Shown here piece after piece: positions 7,454 to 14,251 of a DNA stretch of 33,092 nt (within the stretch, counting starts at the first letter, position 1; each line of letters starts with the position of its first letter). The stretch covers positions 1 to 33,092 of the forward strand of contig NZ_JAHZAA010000027.1 of NCBI RefSeq assembly GCF_019424165.1, given 5' to 3'. The DNA is from Desulfovibrio sp. (GTDB lineage: Bacteria; Desulfobacterota; Desulfovibrionia; Desulfovibrionales; Desulfovibrionaceae). Both the position numbers and the translations under genes were made by a program. The notes below the pieces were generated by a model. It ran no database searches. It was not told the DNA's origin and saw only the letters and a list, made by a program, of their open reading frames with translations.

Positions 7454-10400
7454 GTGTCTCCACATCCTGCGGCATTTCTTGGTCTGGACATAGGTTCCAC
7501 CACTGTCAAACTGGCACTTCTGGACGGCGAAGGCGTGGTTATTGAAACCATGTATCGTCGTCATGGAACTGCTGTCAGAGCCACTTTGTCTGCTCTTCTA
7601 GACGAGATGGCACAAAAATATCCCTTATTACCAGTGCGATGCGCCATCACAGGCTCAGGAGCTCTGGACCTTGGCGAAGCGCTTGGCCTGCCTTTCGTGC
7701 AGGAACTGCTTGCCACGGCCCGAGCTGTGGCTGCCGCCGCCCCGCATACCAGTGTGGCTGTGGAGCTGGGTGGTGAAGACGCCAAACTGCTCTACCTGGG
7801 GCAGGATGTGGAGCTGCGCATGAATGAGTCCTGCGCGGGCGGCACAGGCGCTTTTATCGACCAGATGGCCCGTCTGCTCAATACAGATGCGCAGGGCCTC
7901 AACGAACTGGCATCGCGCCACACCACCCTTTACCCCATTGCATCTCGCTGTGGTGTTTTCGCCAAGACTGATATCGTCCCCTTGCTGAATGGCGGAGTGG
8001 CACGCGAAGATATTGCCGCCTCCATCTTCCAGGCCGTGGTGGAACAAACCATTGGTGGTCTGGCCTGTGGCCGCCCCATCGAGGGAACGGTGGCTTTCCT
8101 TGGTGGGCCGCTACATTTTTTGCCGGAGTTAAAAAAACTGTTCATCAAGGCGCTGAGCCTGGGCGAAGAAGACATCGCCCATCTGCCCCATGCGCAGTGC
8201 GCGGCTGCGCACGGAGCAGCCTTGTGCGTGGCAGGTATGCAGGCTGAAGTATCGCTGGTGCGCCTGGATGCCCTGGCCGGGCAAGCCCGGAGCCTGTCGC
8301 GCGAACGAGCCAGTCCGCTTACCAAGGCCCTCCCCCGCTTTTTTTCCCACCAGGACGAATACGAAACCTTCAAAAAACGTCATTCTGACGACAAGCTGCC
8401 CCGGGCAGCCCTCAACGAAGCTAAAGGTCCATTATACCTCGGGCTTGACCTGGGTTCCACCACGGTCAAAGCCGCCCTTATGGACAGCCGGCAATGCCTG
8501 TTGGCGTCATGCTACGTATCCAATGGCAGCCACTCGCTACAGGTTCTTTTACCGCCCCTGGCAGACATGCTTGAACAGATTCCGCCGCAGGCCTGGCTTG
8601 CGGGTACGGCCGCCACAGGCTATGGCGCTCAGCTTGCCGAAGCGGCCCTGAAACTGGACTGTGTCACGGTTGAAACCCTGGCACACTTCAAGGCGGCCCA
8701 TCGCATTGTGCCGGAAGTCAGCTACGTCATTGATATTGGCGGACAGGACATGAAGTGTCTCAAGGCTGAAAACGGTGTTATAACCAACGTAAGTCTTAAT
8801 GAAGCCTGCTCTGCCGGCTGCGGAGCTTTTCTTGAAAGCTTTGCCATAGGGCTTGGCATGGGTATGGATGAATTTGTTCAGGCGGCCCTTTACGCCGAAC
8901 ACCCGGCCGACCTCGGTTCGCGCTGCACGGTATTCATGAATTCCAAAGTTACCCAGGCACAAAAAGAAGGCATGAAGGCCGCCGACATTGCCGCGGGCCT
9001 GTGTTACTCTGTTGTGCGCAATGCTCTTGACAAGGTTTTGCGCATAAAAAATGTGGATGAACTGGGCCAGCATGTGGTGGTACAGGGCGGATCTTTTCTC
9101 AATGATGCCCTGCTTTGCGCAATGGAGCGCACCCTCGGCCATCCTGTGCATCGCCCGGTTTCATCTGGTCTTATGGGGGCTTATGGCGCAGCCCTGACAG
9201 CGCTTGAAGCCCGACCCGCTCATGAAGAGCACCATTCGCCCATAACGGCTGAACGCATACGCGGCCTTGAAATGCGCAGCCGCAGTTTTCGCTGCCGCGA
9301 CTGCGGCAACAATTGTCTTCTCACTGAAACGCGCTTTTCACATGGTGAACGGCACTTTTCAGGCAATCGTTGCGACAAGTTTGCCAATAGCGGCAACAAA
9401 AAAGCTGAAAAAGCCCCCAATATTTATGACTGGAAGTACCGCCGCCTGTTCAACTATGAACCGCTGCCTGTGGAAAATGCCCCGCGCGGCATTTTAGGCA
9501 TACCGCGTGTACTCACTATTTACTCGCATTACCCCTTCTGGTTCACCCTGTTTACAGAGCTTGGCTACAGGGTGGAGCTTTCTCCTCCCACAAATCGCGC
9601 CCTGTTCGCTCGTGGGCTGGCCTCTGTGCCTTCCCAGAGTGTCTGCTACCCGGCCAAACTGGCGCATGGGCATGTGCTTGCCCTTATTGAGGCCGGTGCA
9701 AAACATATCTTTCTGCCCTGCATCCCGCGTGAATCCAAAGAATTTGATGAAATGTGCGATGCATTTTCCTGCCCTGTTGCCTGTGGTTACCCCCAGGTTG
9801 TGCGTGAAAACCTGCCTGAACTTGCCGCAGGCAAGGTCGCCATGTACGCCCCTTTCGTCAATCTCAACCATACCTCATCCCTTGTCCGCAATCTCTGCCA
9901 GGAAATGGGCCTGCCCAGGGGAGAGGTGCGTGCCGCCATAAAAACCGCGCGGCGTGAGCAGGAAAACTACCTGAATGAACTCCGGCAAGAAGCAAAAAAG
10001 CTGTATGGCGCTACAAGCCGCCAGGGAGGAACGCTGGTTATTCTGGCAGGACGGCCTTACCATGCCGATCCCCAGGTTCATCATGGCCTGCCGGACTTCA
10101 TAGCCTCGCTTGGAGCCACGGTTTTGAGCGAAGACTGCTTGCCCCGGACGTGGCTTCAGAAAACTTCAGTACCTGGCCTGCGCGTACGAAACCAGTGGAC
10201 CTATCCCGCACGTCTTTACCGGGCAGCGGCATGGGCGGGCCAGACGGAACACGGAAAAGCCCGCGTTGAACTCGTGCAGCTTACGTCATTCGGCTGCGGG
10301 CTTGATGCCATCACATCAGACCAGGTGCGCGAGCAGTTGCAGGAATGCGGCAAGCTCTACACCCTGATCAAAATGGACGAAGGAAACGCTCTGGCTTCGG

Positions 10401-11788
10401 CGCGCATTCGCATTCGCTCCTTGCTGGCCGTGGCCCAGGGACGCGGCGAACAACTCGCCGTCCACGCGGCCCCGTCGCCCCCGCCTGTCTTTACCAAAAA
10501 AGACGCTCAGTCACGGCTCATTCTTGTTCCACAGATGGCCCCGTTGCATTTTTCCCTGATCACGGAAGGCGTCGCAGGCAGCGGCCACAGCATCAAACTG
10601 CTGCCTCATGTAAGCCCTGAGGCTATCAGCCTTGGGCAGGCGTATGTAAACAATGACGCCTGTTATCCCGCTATCGTGGCCATCGGCCAACTGCTGCACG
10701 CCTTGCAAAGCGGCGAGTATGACCCGCAGCGGGTGGCGCTTTTGCTCTCGCAAACCTGCGGCCCCTGCCGCGCCAGTAATTATCCGGCTCTGCTGCGCAA
10801 GGCACTGCTGGAATGCGGCATGGATTCCGTCCCCATCCTTACCTTGAGCACCGCGGGAACAGAGGGGCATCCCGGATTCAGGCCCAGCCGCGGCATGCTC
10901 CACCGCATGCTGCTTGGCATGCTCGGGGGCGACATGCTGCAGCGTCTTTCGCTTTTTACCCAGACCTATGAACGGCGCCCCGGCGATACAGAAGACCGGA
11001 CAGCCCACTGGCTCCGCGTTCTTTCGCCCATAGTGAGGCAGGGTGATGACAGGGCATTCCGTCACAGTATGGATCGCCTTGTACGCGACTTTGAGCAGAT
11101 ACCACTGGATTCCGGGCGCCGCCCGCGCGTTGCGGTTGTGGGTGAAATTCTGCTCACCTACCACCCGGACGCCAATCGGCATATTGTTGACATCATCCGT
11201 CAGGAAGGCGGCGAACCGCTGTTGCCGGATATCACAAACTTCATGCTCTATTGCTTGCGGGATTCCATATACGACTGGCAGCGTCAGGGCGGCAGCGCCC
11301 TGGATGCCCTTGGCAGCGCTCTGGTCATCAGAAAGGTGGAAAGTCTGCGCAAAAGCATGCGACAGGCCCTTGCCCGCTCACCTCTGGCAGAAAGAGTCAT
11401 GCCGGTGGCCCATGTGGACACCTTGGCCCGCATGGGTGAAACCATGCTTTCATTGGGCAATGCCGCAGGCGAAGGCTGGCTTTTACCTGCGGAAATGCTG
11501 GAATTTCTTAACCATGGCGCAAAAGACATTCTTTGCCTGCAGCCCTTCGGCTGCCTGCCTAACCATGTGGTGGGCCGCGGGATATTCAAAACTGTACGCC
11601 GGATGGCGCCCCAGGCCAATATAATGGCCATTGATTACGATCCCGGCAGCAGTGAGGCCAATCAGTTGAACCGCATCCGCCTTTTCATGGCCATAGCCAG
11701 AGAAATGGCGCGGGAGCAAGGCATTCTGCGGCTTGGAGACCTTCAGGACCAGTCGGACTTTGCCAAAAAACTTTGTGGCGTGACGTAG
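7454..11788 (+). CDS. Fused 2-hydroxyacyl-CoA dehydratase activator / dehydratase-like (double-cubane-type) protein
   Basis: A 1444-residue fusion. Residues ~7-260 and ~327-590 are two BadF/BcrA/HgdC-type ASKHA ATPase halves (FLGLDIGSTTVK and YLGLDLGSTTVK phosphate loops). Each keeps both cluster cysteines: Cys127 (NESCAGGTGAF) and Cys166 (SRCGVFA), and Cys452 (NEACSAGCGAF) and Cys491 (SRCTVFM). A zinc- or Fe-S-like knot follows (Cys614, 617, 621, 640), then a DUF2229-like part (Cys731, 756, 773, 777, 948) and a C-terminal dehydratase-D-like part (Cys1070, 1102, 1105). Known relatives hydrolyse ATP to push low-potential electrons onto an Fe-S enzyme; here donor and acceptor are one chain. The GTG start follows GAGG by 8 bases; upstream frame crosses a terminator. 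The substrate is unknown, and no dehydratase or CoA-transferase gene is adjacent. Confidence 0.9.
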   Translation: MSPHPAAFLGLDIGSTTVKLALLDGEGVVIETMYRRHGTAVRATLSALLDEMAQKYPLLPVRCAITGSGALDLGEALGLPFVQELLATARAVAAAAPHTSVAVELGGEDAKLLYLGQDVELRMNESCAGGTGAFIDQMARLLNTDAQGLNELASRHTTLYPIASRCGVFAKTDIVPLLNGGVAREDIAASIFQAVVEQTIGGLACGRPIEGTVAFLGGPLHFLPELKKLFIKALSLGEEDIAHLPHAQCAAAHGAALCVAGMQAEVSLVRLDALAGQARSLSRERASPLTKALPRFFSHQDEYETFKKRHSDDKLPRAALNEAKGPLYLGLDLGSTTVKAALMDSRQCLLASCYVSNGSHSLQVLLPPLADMLEQIPPQAWLAGTAATGYGAQLAEAALKLDCVTVETLAHFKAAHRIVPEVSYVIDIGGQDMKCLKAENGVITNVSLNEACSAGCGAFLESFAIGLGMGMDEFVQAALYAEHPADLGSRCTVFMNSKVTQAQKEGMKAADIAAGLCYSVVRNALDKVLRIKNVDELGQHVVVQGGSFLNDALLCAMERTLGHPVHRPVSSGLMGAYGAALTALEARPAHEEHHSPITAERIRGLEMRSRSFRCRDCGNNCLLTETRFSHGERHFSGNRCDKFANSGNKKAEKAPNIYDWKYRRLFNYEPLPVENAPRGILGIPRVLTIYSHYPFWFTLFTELGYRVELSPPTNRALFARGLASVPSQSVCYPAKLAHGHVLALIEAGAKHIFLPCIPRESKEFDEMCDAFSCPVACGYPQVVRENLPELAAGKVAMYAPFVNLNHTSSLVRNLCQEMGLPRGEVRAAIKTARREQENYLNELRQEAKKLYGATSRQGGTLVILAGRPYHADPQVHHGLPDFIASLGATVLSEDCLPRTWLQKTSVPGLRVRNQWTYPARLYRAAAWAGQTEHGKARVELVQLTSFGCGLDAITSDQVREQLQECGKLYTLIKMDEGNALASARIRIRSLLAVAQGRGEQLAVHAAPSPPPVFTKKDAQSRLILVPQMAPLHFSLITEGVAGSGHSIKLLPHVSPEAISLGQAYVNNDACYPAIVAIGQLLHALQSGEYDPQRVALLLSQTCGPCRASNYPALLRKALLECGMDSVPILTLSTAGTEGHPGFRPSRGMLHRMLLGMLGGDMLQRLSLFTQTYERRPGDTEDRTAHWLRVLSPIVRQGDDRAFRHSMDRLVRDFEQIPLDSGRRPRVAVVGEILLTYHPDANRHIVDIIRQEGGEPLLPDITNFMLYCLRDSIYDWQRQGGSALDALGSALVIRKVESLRKSMRQALARSPLAERVMPVAHVDTLARMGETMLSLGNAAGEGWLLPAEMLEFLNHGAKDILCLQPFGCLPNHVVGRGIFKTVRRMAPQANIMAIDYDPGSSEANQLNRIRLFMAIAREMAREQGILRLGDLQDQSDFAKKLCGVT

Positions 11789-11846
11789 GCCGTTTTTACT
11801 GAAATAATAGCAAATTGCGCTGAGCGCGCAGAGTGACTGCCGAACC

Positions 11847-11882
11847 ATCAGGCGGACGCGGGCTTGCCCGCGTCCGCCTGAT
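11847..11882. terminator. Perfect 16-bp hairpin after the activase gene
   Basis: ATCAGGCGGACGCGGG (11847-11862), loop CTTG, and its exact complement (11867-11882). It begins 59 bases after the stop. There is no T-run, so it may be a factor-dependent terminator, an mRNA 3'-end stabiliser, or a protein site. The rest of the 324-base gap to the next gene holds only the hairpin at 12050-12088. Confidence 0.6.
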
Positions 11883-12049
11883 CAGTGAAGCCGGTTTTCA
11901 CGAAAATCAGTCCCGCGCCCGCAAGGCGCACCGGGGTGGCCCCCTGAAAATGCTATGAAAGGTCCGCCTCAAAATATCCAGAGCCGCGGCCGCAACTAAG
12001 CGATATAAAATCTTTGTGCCAATGCCGTGCTGGAGCCTGAACGCAAAAT

Positions 12050-12088
12050 ACGGGTGAAAAACCAGCCAGAAAGCTGTTTCTCACCCGT
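12050..12088 (-). terminator. Probable terminator after the YHS-like gene
   Basis: ACGGGTGA and TCACCCGT form the outer stem, with AAAC/GTTT and AGC/GCT pairing inside with small bulges. Read on the minus strand it is followed by ATTTTGCG. It lies about 25 bases beyond the stop of the 12113-12406 gene. Confidence 0.6.
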
Positions 12089-12112
12089 GAAATGTAATGG
12101 ATATATTGTGTC

Positions 12113-12406
12113 TTATTCGCGTGGAGGAAGTTCGCGGCCGCTCTCTTCAAGGCGCTGCAAAAATTTATCGCGGCATTCGTAGCTACAGAAACGATGGATG
12201 GTTTCTCCGTCACGCACAGAAATATTGCCCTCAACAGCAACATAGGTTCCGCATTCTGGATCTTTGACCATTTCGCCCGCAGCTATCTTGCGCTCCAGTT
12301 CAGCAGCGTTGTCCTCTTTGTTTTCTTTTTTCTTTTTCAGCACGTCGTTGGCAAAAAGACGATAAAGGGCGTAGCCCGCCAGAATAAGAATTAGCCACTT
12401 CCACAT
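12113..12406 (-). CDS. Small membrane-anchored YHS/TRASH-like metal-binding protein
   Basis: A 97-residue protein with an N-terminal hydrophobic helix at about residues 3-18, a lysine-rich, charged linker (LKKKKENKEDN), and a short cysteine module: Cys52 in DPECGTYV, then Cys74 and Cys78 in HRFCSYECRDKF. This pattern (C-G-x-Y-V ... F-C-S-x2-C-x2-K-F) is typical of YHS/TRASH-like treble-clef modules that bind zinc, copper or other soft metals. The usual second cysteine of an initial C-x2-C is replaced here, because the segment reads DPEC. The ATG follows AAGGAG by 8 bases. It lies 110 bases after folK on the same strand. The precise role is unknown; small membrane-tethered metal sensing or delivery is an inference. 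Confidence 0.85.
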   Translation of the reverse strand: MWKWLILILAGYALYRLFANDVLKKKKENKEDNAAELERKIAAGEMVKDPECGTYVAVEGNISVRDGETIHRFCSYECRDKFLQRLEESGRELPPRE

Positions 12407-12516
12407 CTGTCATGCTCCTTAGGTCCGTGCAGGGCACGGGCGCGTACGGCTCTGGTGCGGCTTCCGTCAACATTCATGAAAGCCGTGGGCAAGATTATCA
12501 CAGGGCCCTCTTCCAG

Positions 12517-13041
12517 TCACTGAAAAATTCTCTGCCCGTCCTTTTTGTACTGTAGGCGCGAGAGCCATTCCGTAGCGGGTAAGCCGTCAATAACGGCATG
12601 TGGGGCAACATCAAGCAGTGGTACGAGGGCAAAGGCCCTCTGCGTCAGGCGGGGATGCGGCACAAGGCAGTGAGGGTCTTGGCTGCGCATCTGGCCGAAC
12701 AGCAGCAGATCGGCGTCAATGGCTCTCGGTCCAAAGCGCAGCGCCGGATCAGCGCTGCGCACCCGGCCAAGGTCTGCTTCAATGTCCAGCAGGGCATCCA
12801 CAAGAGAGCACGGCGTCCAGGAAGCATCGGCAAAAAGTTCTATCACCTGGTTGAAAAACCAGGATTGATCCGCGTACCCCTGTGGCTCGGTGCAGTAGAG
12901 AGGCGACGCCGCCCCTGTGCGTATGTGCGGCAAGGCGGCCAGCCCCTGCCGGGCGCGTGCCAGCATCTCCTCCGCATTTGCGCAATTGGATCCAAGGCAT
13001 ACATAAGCCTGGAGCCCTTTTCCCGACGAGTTTTCGGGCAT
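12517..13041 (-). CDS. folK: 2-amino-4-hydroxy-6-hydroxymethyldihydropteridine diphosphokinase
   Basis: Cytoplasmic folate-pathway enzyme that transfers pyrophosphate from ATP to 6-hydroxymethyl-dihydropterin. The family signatures are present in order: YVCLGSNCANAEEML near the N-terminus, SPLYCTEPQGYADQSWFFNQ, and the catalytic LRFGPRAIDADLLLFG with the two aspartates that bind magnesium, then HPRLTQRAFALVPL. I chose the ATG at 13041 (174 residues, the usual family size) because GGGGAG lies 5 bases upstream; the frame is open to 13167 but the extra residues are not family-like. The gene diverges from xerC/xerD across a 277-base gap. No other folate gene is nearby. Confidence 0.93.
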   Translation of the reverse strand: MPENSSGKGLQAYVCLGSNCANAEEMLARARQGLAALPHIRTGAASPLYCTEPQGYADQSWFFNQVIELFADASWTPCSLVDALLDIEADLGRVRSADPALRFGPRAIDADLLLFGQMRSQDPHCLVPHPRLTQRAFALVPLLDVAPHAVIDGLPATEWLSRLQYKKDGQRIFQ

Positions 13042-13092
13042 AGCCACTCCCCTTCCGATGGATATTTGTTCGATCATAAACGCGTGAACTTG

Positions 13093-13105
13093 CCGTTTAC
13101 AACGG
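13093..13105. promoter_or_regulatory. Short palindrome in the folK/xer intergenic region
   Basis: CCGTT-TAC-AACGG is an exact 5-bp inverted repeat with a 3-base spacer, about 50 bases upstream of folK. It could be an operator, but it is short enough to occur by chance. I see nothing else convincing in the 13042-13318 gap. Confidence 0.2.
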
Positions 13106-13318
13106 ACAAAGTTTGCCTTTGCCTGCTCTGCGGTAATAATCTGTTCAAATCCCTGCGGGCATTTCAAGCATGAAGTATTCCGTCCTCGTCAATACGCCGC
13201 TGTGGATAGCACAGGCGCAAAGGGAACAAAAGCCTCTGCACAAGCCCTTTTGCCCGCATCCGGTTGGGGGATATGTAAAAAACTTGCCCGTCCGGCACAA
13301 GGCGGCTAGCATACGGGT

Positions 13319-14251
13319 ATGATCAAGCAAGACACGGCCCCATCATTTTTCTGTCCTCTGGCCCCTCTGCTGCCGCTATGGCAGGATTATCTGCTGGCTC
13401 AGCGGGGCCTGTCACCCCAGACCGTTACCTCCTACGGGCAAGACCTTGAAAACTTTTTTCTTTTTCGTCAGGAACTGGCCCAGGGCGAAGCAATAAGCTT
13501 ACAGCCCGACGAACAGGAAATATTCCTTTACCTTGCATGGTTACGCGCCCGGCAGAATACTGGGCGGACATTGGCGCGCCGCCTTTCAGCACTGCGGGCT
13601 TTTTTCGATTTTGCCGTACAGGAAAGCGTCATAAAAAATAATCCGGCGCAGTTGCTGGACAATCCCAAACTGCCCCAATACCTGCCCGAAGTACTGAGCC
13701 GGGATGAAATGGAAGCCCTTCTGGCACGGCCCGACATGCGAGACAGAGGCGGGCAGCGCGACCGCTGCATGCTCGAACTGCTCTACGCCGCCGGCTTGCG
13801 GGTGTCTGAGCTGTGCGACCTGTGTTTGCCCGATCTGGACCTTCAGCGCGGGCTGGTACGTGTTTTCGGCAAGGGTGCCAAAGAACGCCTTGTGCCGCTG
13901 CATGGCCTTATGCAGAGCATGCTTGAAAACTACATCCGCGATTGGCGGCCAGCTTTTTCGCCCACAGGCAATCAGCTTTTCGTCAATCGTTCCGGCCGCG
14001 CGCTGACACGGCAGTATATCTGGAAGATGGTAAAGAAATATGCGCTGGAGGCAGGCATACGCCGCCCTGTTTCTCCCCACACATTCCGCCATTCTTTTGC
14101 CACACACCTGCTTGAAGGCGGCGCGGACCTGCGGGCAGTGCAATTATTGCTCGGGCATGCCGACATCAGCGCTACAGAAATATATACCCATGTACAGGCA
14201 GAACGCCTGCGTGGCATCCACCGCAAATTCCATCCCCGGAGCCAGATGTGA
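13319..14251 (+). CDS. xerD: XerC/XerD-type tyrosine recombinase
   Basis: A 310-residue site-specific recombinase of the Xer type, which resolves chromosome dimers at dif sites. It has the N-terminal SAM-like core-binding domain (residues ~16-105) and the catalytic domain with every active-site residue: Arg161 (GLRVSEL), Lys185 (GKGAKER), His254 and Arg257 (HTFRHSFATHLLEGGAD), His280 (LLGHADISATEIYTHV) and the nucleophile Tyr289. Length and the linker between domains match chromosomal Xer proteins rather than phage integrases, and no attachment site, tRNA or phage gene is close. XerC and XerD cannot be told apart reliably by eye, so the symbol is tentative. The stop overlaps the next gene's GTG by 4 bases, indicating coupled translation. 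Confidence 0.88.
   Translation: MIKQDTAPSFFCPLAPLLPLWQDYLLAQRGLSPQTVTSYGQDLENFFLFRQELAQGEAISLQPDEQEIFLYLAWLRARQNTGRTLARRLSALRAFFDFAVQESVIKNNPAQLLDNPKLPQYLPEVLSRDEMEALLARPDMRDRGGQRDRCMLELLYAAGLRVSELCDLCLPDLDLQRGLVRVFGKGAKERLVPLHGLMQSMLENYIRDWRPAFSPTGNQLFVNRSGRALTRQYIWKMVKKYALEAGIRRPVSPHTFRHSFATHLLEGGADLRAVQLLLGHADISATEIYTHVQAERLRGIHRKFHPRSQM

Noticed and set aside
11883..12049. Possible small gene or RNA between the two hairpins after the activase gene
   Set aside because: No reading frame with a start site and no convincing dyad beyond short GC repeats.
13319..14251. Tyrosine recombinase as an integrase of a mobile element
   Set aside because: Its length and motifs match Xer, it is coupled to a housekeeping gene, and no tRNA, repeats or phage genes flank it.
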